Positions 1 to 8,349 of a stretch of DNA of 64,000 nt are shown piece after piece. A model generated the notes under the pieces. It was not told the origin of the DNA. It made no database searches and was given only the letters and a program-made list of their open reading frames with translations. Each line of letters starts with the position of its first letter. The first letter of the stretch is position 1. The stretch comes from Stigmatella aurantiaca DW4/3-1 (GTDB taxonomy: Bacteria > Myxococcota > Myxococcia > Myxococcales > Myxococcaceae): the NCBI RefSeq assembly GCF_000165485.1, contig NC_014623.1, forward strand, positions 2,685,501 through 2,749,500, given 5' to 3'. The position numbers and the translations under genes are program-made.

Positions 1-230
1 CGCTGGGAGGGGGGTCAAGACCAGACGCCTGGGTAGCAAATGACCTACACCTGGACGCAGGGGGCTTTCATCCCAACAGGCAGAATCCCACCACATAAAA
101 TTTACGGCCTGGCCCGCTCCGGTTCGTGAACAAGCAATCTGTAGCCGTGCAGTGGGGGTTGACGGAGCCCCGCGCATCCGGACTCGGCTTCATCCATGCA
201 ATGGCACTCCCCACGAAGGGGAGAGCGTCC
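1..230. other. left-edge stretch with no supported gene
   Basis: No reading frame here has both a plausible start and myxobacterial codon bias. Around 95-105 the sequence turns AT-rich and contains TAAAAT, a possible -10 box for the small secreted gene at 231, but no convincing -35 box is visible 16-18 bases upstream. The first 40 bases could be the tail of a gene outside the window. Confidence 0.4.
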
Positions 231-581
231 ATGACCAAGTTGCTGCTCATCGGGTTGGCTTCGCTGAACATCACCACGGCAGAACTTCAGGAGACGGCTT
301 CGTGCACGGCCACCGTGACGGGCCCCACCTTCGGTTTCAGCGGGCGCATGTACTTCCACTTCACCACCACGTGCGACGCCGTCGTGGACAGCATCACGAT
401 CGACGCCACGGTTGCGGGGCCGAGCCAGGCGTCCGGCACGACGACGTGCACCCGGGCGGATACGTGCTCGTTCATGCTGCCGGTGACCTACAAGCGGGGC
501 ACGTGGACCTGGACGAACGACAGCACCTATACGGCCGATGGCGCGTCGGTGGGCACCAAGACCATGACGTTCGTCCAGTAG
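231..581 (+). CDS. small secreted protein of unknown function
   Basis: About 116 residues. The start at 231 is chosen because a purine-rich GAAGGGGAG lies just upstream and the N-terminus then reads as a short signal sequence (MTKLLLIGLASLNITTAEL). The mature part is Ser/Thr-rich, predicted beta-rich, and has four cysteines (in ETASCTAT, TTCDA, TTCTR and DTCSF) that could form two disulfides in the periplasm or outside the cell. An earlier in-frame ATG at 126 exists but would bury the signal sequence. I recognise no family. The size and cysteine pattern fit a small exported adhesin or inhibitor, but that is a guess. Confidence 0.6.
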   Translation: MTKLLLIGLASLNITTAELQETASCTATVTGPTFGFSGRMYFHFTTTCDAVVDSITIDATVAGPSQASGTTTCTRADTCSFMLPVTYKRGTWTWTNDSTYTADGASVGTKTMTFVQ

Positions 582-749
582 TCCCGAGCGGTAGGTTGTC
601 CTGATTCCGGTGGGTTGGCCGCTCCGGTGTGCCCCCGCCCGTGGATCCCGGTGCAACGCCCGCCTGGGGGGGGCTTGAGCGGCGGCACCTTCGCGACGCA
701 TCCTCTGTCTCCGGTATCTGGTGGATCCGTTTCTGGAGCGCACGGCCAA

Positions 750-1184
750 GTGAACTCCGCGTCCTTCACCCTGAGCAATGAGCCCCTGGAGCGCGTCCTC
801 CACGTGCGCATGGAGGGGTTCTTCGAAGAGGGTGAGATGCAGGAGTTCATCCGGCGCTACCGCAAGGCGACGGCCTGCTACGGCGGTCAGCCTTACCTGG
901 TGCTGGCGGACATGCGCAGCATGCGGATCGCCAGCCTGGCCGTGTCCCAGCTCTTCGGCGGACTCATTCAAGAGGCACGGCGGCAGGGGGTGGTGTGCTG
1001 TGCCCACCTGTCCTCGTCCACCGTCCAGCGGTTGCAGGTCGCGCGGCTGGCCCGCGAGTACTCCGGGGACAGTGATGTGACGGTTCACGTCACCTCGCTC
1101 GAAGAGGCGCGAGAGGTGCTCGAGGCGCAGCGCCGCCGGCTGATACCGGGAGTCCCGGCGCTCCGGGGGCCCGGCCGTCCTTGA
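750..1184 (+). CDS. STAS/SpoIIAA-like small cytoplasmic protein
   Basis: Likely 144 residues from a GTG at 750 with GGAG about 12 bases upstream; the frame is open from 615 but the extra N-terminus is Pro/Gly-rich and unlike a real protein. The sequence alternates strands and helices: LERVLHVRMEGFF, YLVLADMRSM, a long helix up to LFGGLIQEARRQGV, a strand VVCCAHLS, and a C-terminal helix EEAREVLEAQRRR. This is the pattern of SpoIIAA/STAS-like proteins that act as small binding modules in bacterial signalling, and the pattern is my main evidence. No catalytic residue is recognisable. It stands alone, so its partner is unknown. Confidence 0.65.
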   Translation: MNSASFTLSNEPLERVLHVRMEGFFEEGEMQEFIRRYRKATACYGGQPYLVLADMRSMRIASLAVSQLFGGLIQEARRQGVVCCAHLSSSTVQRLQVARLAREYSGDSDVTVHVTSLEEAREVLEAQRRRLIPGVPALRGPGRP

Positions 1185-1381
1185 GCCGTGCCTGCCGGGC
1201 AGAGGGGGGGCCCGCCAGCGCTTCGGTCCCCCCCATCGCGTGGCACAGGTGTCACATGTATATGCCATCGGCACGGGCGCCCAACGAAGGAGGCCGTGCA
1301 CCGTTGCGCTTCACCCGGGCGATGACTTCATTGGCGCCCAACGCCCAACCCGGCTCGTGATTGATGACAAGCATTGCCATT

Positions 1382-1395
1382 CTCCCACGTGGGAG
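1382..1395. promoter_or_regulatory. 14-bp perfect palindrome
   Basis: CTCCCACGTGGGAG is self-complementary with no spacer, so it is a poor RNA hairpin but a good two-fold site for a dimeric regulator. It is followed by a GTTTT stretch. It lies about 355 bases before the GTG of the lipoprotein gene and about 200 after the STAS-like gene. Confidence 0.3.
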
Positions 1396-1574
1396 TGTTT
1401 TCCCCCTACTGCCAGGATGTTTCTGAGAACGGGGCTCGTTTCCCTCGGGAAATGGGCCGACGGGCCGGGTATGATGAGCGCATGTTGTAACAAGCTCACG
1501 GACCACCCTACGGGGCTTGAATGAATTTCCTGAAATGCTCGGTTTTAGCTTGAAGGTCCTGGTGTGCTGAATAA

Positions 1575-1601
1575 GATGAGGGGTCTGTGATGAGGGGTCT
1601 G
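1575..1601. repeat. tandem 13-bp direct repeat
   Basis: GATGAGGGGTCTG occurs twice with a 14-base period (1575-1587 and 1589-1601), about 150 bases upstream of the GH-A lipoprotein start. The short spacing, near 1.3 helical turns, could suit cooperative binding of a regulator, or it may be a recent slippage duplication. Confidence 0.4.
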
Positions 1602-1749
1602 CGCTGGTGGGACATGGCCAGGGACCCTCTGATAGGTCTGTCTCGAAGGTGCTGCGGCGCGTAGTGATTCAGGGCAACGGTCCGCCACGCCCTGTGAGCG
1701 GCTTGCCACCCTCCCCCACACGGGCTCCCCTGGAGCCAAGGAGTGCAGC

Positions 1750-3549
1750 GTGAACAGCGTGAACAAAGAGGTGCGCAGGCCGGGAAATCTCCGGCGGGCC
1801 GTGGTGCTGATGGCAACCGTGCTGGGGGCTTGTGGGCCCGTGGAGGAGGGCGCGAGTGGGGCCGGGGGAGCCCCGGCTGGCGTGGCCGAGCAGGAGGCGC
1901 TGGCGGGTCTCACCTTGGGGATCGTCGCGGGCAACATCCGCACGGAGGCGGTGGACCAGTCGCTCAGCACAAACGCGGACGAGATCTACTGTGAATTCAA
2001 CCAACTGGGGGCGCAGTGGGTTCGCATTGACGCGGACCAACTGGACACGGGCACGCCCGTCTATGAGGCGATTGTCCAGAAGGCCCACGCCAAGAACATC
2101 AAGGTCAATATCGTAGTGCCCGCGCGTTACTGCGGCTCGGACAGCGACCAGGCAGCGATCAACGCGTTCACCTTCGCCTACGTGAGCCACCTGAACGCCC
2201 TGGCCAACAGCCTCTTCAAGGGCACGGCGAAGGCGGACGCGTACGAAATTGGCAACGAGCCGAACGTCACCGAGGCGGCCTGTCCGGATGGGGTGAGCCG
2301 CTATCGCGTGAGCCCCAACGCCTTCGCGCATCTCTTGCGCGCGGTGTGGAACTGGAAGACCACCAATGGCCGCACAGAGCTCATCATCAGCGGTGGCATG
2401 CGCAACACCTACCTCACCGAGCCTTACTGGACGCCCTTCTTCAACTCGGCGGGGTTCAAGTTGGCCGACGGCCAGACGAAGCACCGGCCCTTCGACTACT
2501 TCGGCATCCACCCGTACAACCCGAACAACCTGGACGTGCAGTGCATCAACACAGGCAGCAGCGCCTGCTTCGGCACGTGGAAGGCCAACCTGACCTCGGG
2601 GTTGAAGAGCGTGGCCACGCGGGTGAACACCGCCACGGGCAAGTCGGACTCGAAGCTCTTCGCCACGGAGTTCGGCCTCCAACTCGCCGAGCCCATCGTG
2701 GGTTCGACCACCCCCACATGTGGCCCCAACAACTGCGTGATCAACCTGCAGCAGATGGCGGCGGGCATGGACGCGGCGGCCAACGCGCTGGTGAGCAGCG
2801 GCGTGACGCCCTTTGGCCTCTGGTACAAATACCGCGACGACTCGCAGGAGCTCTTCGGCCTGCGCGGTGTGTGGAACGGCACCAAGTACCTGGCCAAGAC
2901 GCAGGTGTGGAACAAGTACCGCACCCTGGCGGGCGGCTCCACGAACACGGACCCAGACGTGTGCTGGTCGCTGGGCGCTCAGTACTTCCCGCTGGTCTTC
3001 GATACCAAGGACGCGCGCCGCACCACCGTGACGTACGAGTGGTTCCTGGACCACTACAAGGCCGAGTGTGCCCCCGGTGAGCGTCTCCTGGGCTTGTCCC
3101 GGGCCACCACGGGCGGTTGGGCCCGCACGGCCCTCTGCTACACGGACAGCGTGTCCGCGCCCCGCTACGAGCACCCGGTTCAGGGCGTGCCTCCCACCGG
3201 CTGCCAGTCCCGCTCCGTCCTCGGTGGGGACAATCGCGGCACGACGGCCTCGGGCGACTGGGACTCGGGCTTCGCCAAGGCGGAGTGCGGCCTCAACGAG
3301 TACGTCGCCGGTGTGGCGCAGAGCCCGGACAACAACTTCGCGGGCATCCTCTGCTGCCCGGCGGCGGGGACCACGCGTGCCTCCTGCACGCCGCGCGTCT
3401 TCGCCAGCCAGGACAACCGGGAGACAACGGCCTCGGGCAACTGGGACGCCGCCGGCACCAAGGGGGAGTGTGGCACCGCGAGCTTCGTGGCGGGGGTGAG
3501 CCGCGACGCCAACGGGGATCCGCACGCCCTGCTGTGCTGCGCCGAGTAA
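1750..3549 (+). CDS. secreted lipoprotein, clan GH-A glycoside hydrolase with C-terminal repeat module
   Basis: About 599 residues from a GTG with AAGGAG seven bases upstream. The N-terminus is a lipoprotein signal (VVLMATVLGACGP), so the protein is likely membrane-anchored outside the cytoplasm. Residues about 45-410 look like a TIM-barrel retaining glycosidase of clan GH-A: EIGNEPN gives the acid/base Glu near 170, and FATEFGLQ gives the nucleophile Glu near 307 at a strand end. The C-terminal ~160 residues contain an internally duplicated cysteine-rich unit (GDNRGTTASGDWDS and QDNRETTASGNWDA, each followed by a conserved EC and a CC pair). This may bind substrate or surface. GH5/GH39-like families are possible; the substrate cannot be read from the sequence. 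Confidence 0.8.
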   Translation: MNSVNKEVRRPGNLRRAVVLMATVLGACGPVEEGASGAGGAPAGVAEQEALAGLTLGIVAGNIRTEAVDQSLSTNADEIYCEFNQLGAQWVRIDADQLDTGTPVYEAIVQKAHAKNIKVNIVVPARYCGSDSDQAAINAFTFAYVSHLNALANSLFKGTAKADAYEIGNEPNVTEAACPDGVSRYRVSPNAFAHLLRAVWNWKTTNGRTELIISGGMRNTYLTEPYWTPFFNSAGFKLADGQTKHRPFDYFGIHPYNPNNLDVQCINTGSSACFGTWKANLTSGLKSVATRVNTATGKSDSKLFATEFGLQLAEPIVGSTTPTCGPNNCVINLQQMAAGMDAAANALVSSGVTPFGLWYKYRDDSQELFGLRGVWNGTKYLAKTQVWNKYRTLAGGSTNTDPDVCWSLGAQYFPLVFDTKDARRTTVTYEWFLDHYKAECAPGERLLGLSRATTGGWARTALCYTDSVSAPRYEHPVQGVPPTGCQSRSVLGGDNRGTTASGDWDSGFAKAECGLNEYVAGVAQSPDNNFAGILCCPAAGTTRASCTPRVFASQDNRETTASGNWDAAGTKGECGTASFVAGVSRDANGDPHALLCCAE

Positions 3550-3639
3550 TCCAAGTCCGTGAACCTGGGAGGGCAGCTCCTCGCCGCTGCCTTCCCAGGC
3601 AAGCCGTTCGCCCGTCGGCGTGAGCGCGCGGGCAGGTCC

Positions 3640-4683
3640 TCAGTGAATGGGGACCTCGTTCTCGTTGTTGCGCTCGGCCGCCCGGCGCGACAGCTCCGTC
3701 AGCCACGAGCGCGTCAGGGGGGTCTCGCTCTGGCTGCCCTTGAAGCGCTCCGGGCTGCTGTCCTGCGGCAGGTACCGGTTCACGAAGGCCATCAGCGCCG
3801 CCGTCAGCTGAGGGGCCAGCGTGCGCACCACGGCGCCCAGCTTCGCGGGCAGGCCCACCAGCACCTCCGCATCGCCCCGGCGGACCGCCGCGAGGATCTT
3901 CCGCGCTACCCGCTCCGCGTTCATCGAGAGCCCCGGCAGGGAGTCGCTCACGGAGAACCAGGCGTATTCCCCCTCGTGGTTTCCCTTGAAGGAGGCATTG
4001 CGCGGACTGCCCGTGCGCATCAGCCCCGGGCACACCGTGGTGACCTGGATGCCGTCCTGGGCCAGCTCCGCGTGCATCCCGTCCGACAAGCCGACCAGCG
4101 CGAACTTGCTCGCGCTGTAGGGCACCAGGTGCGGCACGCTGATCTTCCCGCCAATGGAGGCGATGTTGACGATGCGCCCCTGCCGCCGCTTCTTCATCTC
4201 CGGAAGCACCGCCAGCGTGGCGTAGAGCGGCGCCCAAAGGTGGATGTCCATCGCCTCCTTGAAGTCCTCCAGCGTCATGGCCTCGATGGGGCCCGCCTGG
4301 ATGATGCCGGCGTTGTTCACCAGCACGTCCACCGGGCCCAGCGTCTCCTGAACCTCGGCGACCATCGCCTCCACCTGGACGGGGTCCGTCACATCGCAGG
4401 ACACGGCCATGGCCTGGCCCCCCAGCGCATCCAGCTCCGCGCGGGCACGCGCCAGCGTGGACTCTTCCCGGGCGCAGATGGCCACGCGCGCGCCCTCCTG
4501 GAGGAATTGCCGCGCGAGGATCAACCCCAGGCCCCGGGAGCCCCCGGTGATGAGCACCGTCTTGTCCCGGAAGCTCAGGCTCGAGCGCCGCAAGGCCCGG
4601 AGCCCCATCACCGTGCCGATGCCGGCGGCGGCGAAGGTCCCGAAGGTGAAGCGAGAGGATTCCTTCTTGTGGCGCTCTGCCAT
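3640..4683 (-). CDS. short-chain dehydrogenase/reductase (classical SDR)
   Basis: 347 residues from an ATG with GGGAG upstream. An N-terminal ~40-residue extension with a short hydrophobic stretch (TFAAAGIGTVMGLRAL) may tether it to the membrane. The Rossmann core follows with the nucleotide motif TGGSRGLG, the structural motif NNAG, and the catalytic Ser and YSASK Tyr/Lys pair. A C-terminal helical tail of about 80 residues ends in ERNNENEVPIH. Such long SDRs usually reduce or oxidise lipophilic alcohols or ketones with NADP(H); the substrate is not evident. It converges with the lipoprotein gene and is divergent from the aminotransferase at 4859. Confidence 0.9.
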   Translation of the reverse strand: MAERHKKESSRFTFGTFAAAGIGTVMGLRALRRSSLSFRDKTVLITGGSRGLGLILARQFLQEGARVAICAREESTLARARAELDALGGQAMAVSCDVTDPVQVEAMVAEVQETLGPVDVLVNNAGIIQAGPIEAMTLEDFKEAMDIHLWAPLYATLAVLPEMKKRRQGRIVNIASIGGKISVPHLVPYSASKFALVGLSDGMHAELAQDGIQVTTVCPGLMRTGSPRNASFKGNHEGEYAWFSVSDSLPGLSMNAERVARKILAAVRRGDAEVLVGLPAKLGAVVRTLAPQLTAALMAFVNRYLPQDSSPERFKGSQSETPLTRSWLTELSRRAAERNNENEVPIH

Positions 4684-4858
4684 GGTGCGCTCCCTGTCTG
4701 CCGTGGCACTCACGAAAGGGTGCAGGCCTGGACCCCTCTCAAGGTATTCATCCCGTCCGCGAGCCCTCCGCCGGAGGCCTCGCGCGGCGCTTGCCTGCCC
4801 GGAAGGAGGGGAGACGCCCGGACGGTGCCGGGGCAAGCAGGCATGGAGAGGACCTGAG

Positions 4859-5974
4859 ATGCGCATTCCGGACTTCAAGCTGGAGCGGTACTTCGCGCGG
4901 TGGGAGTTCACCGCGCCCCACCTGTTGTGCTCCTCGGACATCGAGGGGTGGCGCATGGCGGAGCTGTTGGCGCTCGCGGATCCCGAGGCCCGGGACCGGT
5001 GGGAGCACCTGACGCTCGGATACACCGAGTCCACCGGCCTGCCCGCGCTGAAGGAGGCCATCGCGGCGCTCTACCCGGGGCTCTCCGCCGGACAGGTGCT
5101 CACCTTCGCGGGGGCCGAAGAGGCCGTGTTCGTCCTCATGAATGTGTTGCTGGGGGCTGGGGATCACGCCGTGGTGACGTGGCCGGGTTACCAGTCCCTG
5201 CATGAGGTGGCCCGGGCCACCGGGGCGGAAGTGACGCTGCTGCCCTTGCGAGAAGAGGAGGGGTGGGGGCTGGATCTCGAGGCCTTGCGCCAGGCCTTGA
5301 GGCCCCACACCCGGCTGCTCGTGGTGAACTTTCCCCACAACCCCACGGGTGCGCTGCCCGAGCCGACCCTCTTCGAGGCGCTGTGCGCGCTCGCCGAGGA
5401 ACGTGGGGTGTACCTGCTGTCCGATGAGGTGTACCGCCTGCTGGAGCATGCCCCCCACCGGACGCTGCCCGCGGCGGTGGAGCGCACGGCGCGGGGCCTC
5501 AGCCTCGGGGTGATGTCCAAGGCCTTTGGCCTGGCGGGGCTGCGGGTCGGGTGGCTCGCCTGCCGGGACGACGCGGTGTTGCAGCGGTGCGCGGCCTACA
5601 AGGACTACACCTCCATCTGCAACAGTGCCCCGAGCGAGGTGCTCGCCCTCATCGCCCTGCGGGAGAAGGAGAAGGTGCTCGCCCGGAGCCGGGCCATTCT
5701 CGAAGGCAATCTGAAGCTCCTGGATGCCTTCTTCCTTCGCCATGCGGACACCTTCCGCTGGGTGCGGCCTCAGGCGGGCAGCGTGGGTTTTCCAAGACTG
5801 CTGCGAGACATGCCCATCGCTGACTTCTGTCAGTCGCTCGTGGAGCGTGAAGGGGTGTTGTTATTGCCAGGCACCGTCTATGACTTTCCTGGCAATCACT
5901 TCCGGCTGGGGTTCGGCCGTACCCGCCTCCCCGAAGCACTCTCCCGGTTGGAGCGCTTCATCACGGCAGGGTGA
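4859..5974 (+). CDS. class I/II pyridoxal-phosphate aminotransferase
   Basis: 371 residues; ATG with GAGAGGA close upstream. The frame is open further upstream but that part is antisense to the SDR. Fold-type I features are complete: YTESTGLPALKEAI at the N-terminus, NFPHNPTGALP with the Asn that contacts the cofactor, LSDEVYR with the Asp paired to the pyridine nitrogen, and MSKAFGLAGLRVGW with the Schiff-base Lys near 221. The conserved Arg binding the substrate carboxylate is in FRLGFGRT. Such enzymes transfer amino groups between amino acids and 2-oxo acids in the cytoplasm. It belongs to the subgroup beginning FKLERYFARWEF; the exact substrate is unknown. No operon partner is visible. 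Confidence 0.9.
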   Translation: MRIPDFKLERYFARWEFTAPHLLCSSDIEGWRMAELLALADPEARDRWEHLTLGYTESTGLPALKEAIAALYPGLSAGQVLTFAGAEEAVFVLMNVLLGAGDHAVVTWPGYQSLHEVARATGAEVTLLPLREEEGWGLDLEALRQALRPHTRLLVVNFPHNPTGALPEPTLFEALCALAEERGVYLLSDEVYRLLEHAPHRTLPAAVERTARGLSLGVMSKAFGLAGLRVGWLACRDDAVLQRCAAYKDYTSICNSAPSEVLALIALREKEKVLARSRAILEGNLKLLDAFFLRHADTFRWVRPQAGSVGFPRLLRDMPIADFCQSLVEREGVLLLPGTVYDFPGNHFRLGFGRTRLPEALSRLERFITAG

Positions 5975-6152
5975 GGTCGCTTCCAACCCACTCAATACAT
6001 TTGACACATCGAGTCAGTTTCTTCTCAAAGCTCCCATTCTTCAAGGCTATCGCTTTATTAGGGAATGCCGCCGTAAGCTGCGCGCGCTCCCCTGCCGGAC
6101 TCACCTCTCGCGGGGGACACACTCTCAATCCCCCCTCATTGGAGGCGATCGC

Positions 6153-7037
6153 ATGAAAAAGCTGTTCTCTGCCGTCATCTTGGCTGTGACCGTTCTGGTG
6201 GTTCCGGAGGCATCCGCCACCAATTACACCCTGTGGATCCATGGCCGGAATAGCGGCAAGACCCAGGCTGGCAATTACAATGACTTCAGCTATTGGGGGC
6301 CCAGTGGCACCGCCGCGGGGGTGAACAAGAAGGCGGTGAACTGGAATGGGACGCAGAAAGTAGGCAGCGAGAACGGCCGCATCCGGGATGCGCTGGATTG
6401 TTTCTGCACCGGAAACAACTGGTGCTACATCGCGGCGCACAGCGCCGGAAACCTGCAGATTGGCTATGCGCTGTCGCTGCATGGCGGATCGGCGCGTTAC
6501 AAGAAGAACGCCTCTCCCAATGCCAGTGGCGTGTGCGGCAACACGGATGGCACCACGCAAACGGGTTGGAACATCAAGTGGGTGGACGTGGCTTCGGGCG
6601 CGGGCGGCGGCAGCGAGCTGGCCGACGTGGGCGAGTGGGCGGTGAGCGAGCCGCTGGTGAGCGATCTGGTCACCACCACCTCGCGTTCCATGTATGACCA
6701 CAACAACACGCGCTCCAAGTGGTTCTACATGTTCGCGGGTGCCAAGGGCACATTCTACGCGGCCATCCTGCCGGGCCAGGATGACGAGGCTGTGTCCTAT
6801 CACTCCACGGGCGGGGTCTCGGGCTCCTCCGGCGGCTCCTACTGCAATCCCGGAGACTTGTTCTGCTCCGGAACGCTGAACACGGGCACCAATGCATGCA
6901 GCGATGGAAGGGCCAAGTGGAGCTACCACTCGGTGTCCTTGCGCGATGATGGGGAAGCCTACAACCACCACGCCAATGGCAACTGGGCGGGCATCATCGG
7001 CCCTGTCCGCGCGGACGTGGTCAAGTACGCCTACTGA
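6153..7037 (+). CDS. secreted alpha/beta-hydrolase-like protein
   Basis: 294 residues from an ATG with GGAGG eight bases upstream. A clear Sec signal peptide (MKKLFSAVILAVTVLVVP, cut near EASA-TN) is followed by LWIHGRNSGKT, resembling an oxyanion-hole strand of serine hydrolases, and YIAAHSAGN, a G-X-S-X-G-like nucleophile elbow with Ser near 97 (Ala replaces the first Gly). Cysteine pairs (CFCTGNNWC, CNPGDLFC) suggest disulfides. A His in YHSVSLRDDGEAYNHHANG could complete the triad. A myxobacterial exo-lipase or esterase is the best guess. The next gene begins 13 bases after its stop and is probably co-transcribed. The leader region 5975-6152 is unusually AT-rich for this window. Confidence 0.75.
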   Translation: MKKLFSAVILAVTVLVVPEASATNYTLWIHGRNSGKTQAGNYNDFSYWGPSGTAAGVNKKAVNWNGTQKVGSENGRIRDALDCFCTGNNWCYIAAHSAGNLQIGYALSLHGGSARYKKNASPNASGVCGNTDGTTQTGWNIKWVDVASGAGGGSELADVGEWAVSEPLVSDLVTTTSRSMYDHNNTRSKWFYMFAGAKGTFYAAILPGQDDEAVSYHSTGGVSGSSGGSYCNPGDLFCSGTLNTGTNACSDGRAKWSYHSVSLRDDGEAYNHHANGNWAGIIGPVRADVVKYAY

Positions 7038-7050
7038 GTGAATCGCCCCC

Positions 7051-8340
7051 ATGTCCCTGCCCCCTTCTGATTCGGTTTCCGGTTCCCGGCCCCGCCGCGC
7101 GGTGTGGCTGTTGTTGCTCATTCCTCTGGTGCTCGGAGGAGCGTGGTGGGCCTGGGTCCCCGGGGAGGACGGGGGCGGGGAGCCCTTGGACGGCAGTGAC
7201 ATGGCAGGGGCGGAGGGGCGCGCGGGGGCTCGGAGAGACCCGCGTGCGTCCGCCGGACTGAACCCGAAGGCCGCGCACCCCCAGGCGGCGCGGCCTTTGG
7301 GGAAGCCCCCCCGCTCGCCCGAGGAGGAGGAGCGGGAAGCAAAGCGAGCGCTTTGGGAGAAACGGCTTGAGCGGGCCCGGTTCACGCTCGACACGTACCG
7401 GCAGGGGACGCGCTACCCCCCCCAGTCGCGGCCCATTCGAGAGCATCCGGATCAGGAGCAGCTCCCCTCACCGGAGCGTGCCCAGCCCTTGAGCAAGGAT
7501 GCCCGGGATGTGCAGCTTCGGTTGAAGCAGGAGAAAGTCTTTGTCGTGGGCGACGAGCTCGTTCACTTCTACGTGGGGTGCGAGAACGCGAACACCCAGG
7601 AGCCCCTTCCGTGCGAGGTGGTGGGGGGCATGGCCCACGAGGCCGAGCACATGGTGGGGGCCGCGGGCGCTCCCGCGGGGGTGCCCCTGGTCTTCGGGGA
7701 TGACGGCAGTCAGGGAGATGTCGTCGCCCGGGATGGCACCTTCACCGCGCGTTTCCAGCCGTCGAAGCAAGGCTTTCCGATGTTCTCTGGCACGCTGCGC
7801 GTCTCGTTCCAGGTCCGCTCCGGGAGCCAGGAGGGGCGTGCGTTCTTCGACATCCTTTATACGCCCGTGCCTCCGGCCGTGTTGACCGGCAAGGTGCGCG
7901 AGGTGGTGGAGCAAGGCTCCCTTCAGCTCTACCTGGGCATCCAGGTGCGCAAGGCGGGCCGCTATGTGCTGACAGGGCGTGTGGATGACGAGGCGGGCGT
8001 GCCCTTTGGCCATGTGTCCTTCAATGAAGAGCTGGCCGAAGGCGCGCACGAGGTGAAGTTCACGCTCTTCGGCAAGCTGCTCGTCGACGAGGCGCCCTCC
8101 TTTCCGTTGAGGCTGCGCGATGTGGATGGGTTCCTGTTGAAGGAGTCAGGAGACCCCGATCGCGAGCTGATGGCGGCCCTGCGAGGCTACGTCCATGCCA
8201 CGCGCGAGTATCCGCCCACGGTCTTCTCCCCGGACGAGTGGCAGTCGGAGGAGCGCACCCGCTACCTCGATGAGTTCACCCGGGACGTGAACGACGCCCA
8301 GAACCAACTCGACGCCGTCGGGGGAACTGGCACACCGTGA
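7051..8340 (+). CDS. membrane-anchored protein of unknown function, partner of the secreted hydrolase
   Basis: 429 residues. A Pro/Arg-rich start is followed by one membrane segment (AVWLLLLIPLVLGGAWWAW, about 27-45), placing the rest outside the cytoplasm. Residues 50-140 are charged and low-complexity. From about 150 the chain is predicted beta-rich with two Ig-like modules: one containing FVVGDELVHFYVG and a final one with GRYVLTGRVDDEAGVPFG. Only 13 bases separate it from the hydrolase and no ribosome binding site is seen, so it is probably translated by coupling. A chaperone, anchor or activator of the hydrolase, as lipase foldases are for lipases, is an attractive but unproven role; it does not look like a lipase foldase. 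Confidence 0.7.
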   Translation: MSLPPSDSVSGSRPRRAVWLLLLIPLVLGGAWWAWVPGEDGGGEPLDGSDMAGAEGRAGARRDPRASAGLNPKAAHPQAARPLGKPPRSPEEEEREAKRALWEKRLERARFTLDTYRQGTRYPPQSRPIREHPDQEQLPSPERAQPLSKDARDVQLRLKQEKVFVVGDELVHFYVGCENANTQEPLPCEVVGGMAHEAEHMVGAAGAPAGVPLVFGDDGSQGDVVARDGTFTARFQPSKQGFPMFSGTLRVSFQVRSGSQEGRAFFDILYTPVPPAVLTGKVREVVEQGSLQLYLGIQVRKAGRYVLTGRVDDEAGVPFGHVSFNEELAEGAHEVKFTLFGKLLVDEAPSFPLRLRDVDGFLLKESGDPDRELMAALRGYVHATREYPPTVFSPDEWQSEERTRYLDEFTRDVNDAQNQLDAVGGTGTP

Positions 8341-8349
8341 GTGCGCCGG

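Larger units (their letters stand above)
1185..1749. other. 565-base gap without a supported gene
   Basis: Short frames exist on both strands but none has a ribosome binding site, family features or consistent third-position GC. The gap holds a 14-bp perfect palindrome at 1382 and a 13-bp direct repeat at 1575, described separately. It is probably the downstream region of the STAS-like gene plus the regulatory region of the lipoprotein gene at 1750. Confidence 0.5.

Noticed and set aside
1240-1524. A 94-residue open frame on the plus strand
   Set aside because: No ribosome binding site, no conserved features and it spans a palindrome.
1669-3525. A 618-residue open frame on the minus strand
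   Set aside because: It lies opposite the GH-A lipoprotein, which has a signal, catalytic residues and ribosome binding site. The antisense product is low-complexity Arg/Val/Leu.
5975-6152. TTGACA at 6001 as a promoter for the secreted hydrolase
   Set aside because: No -10 box occurs at 16-18 bases; the AT-rich leader is noted but the promoter cannot be fixed.
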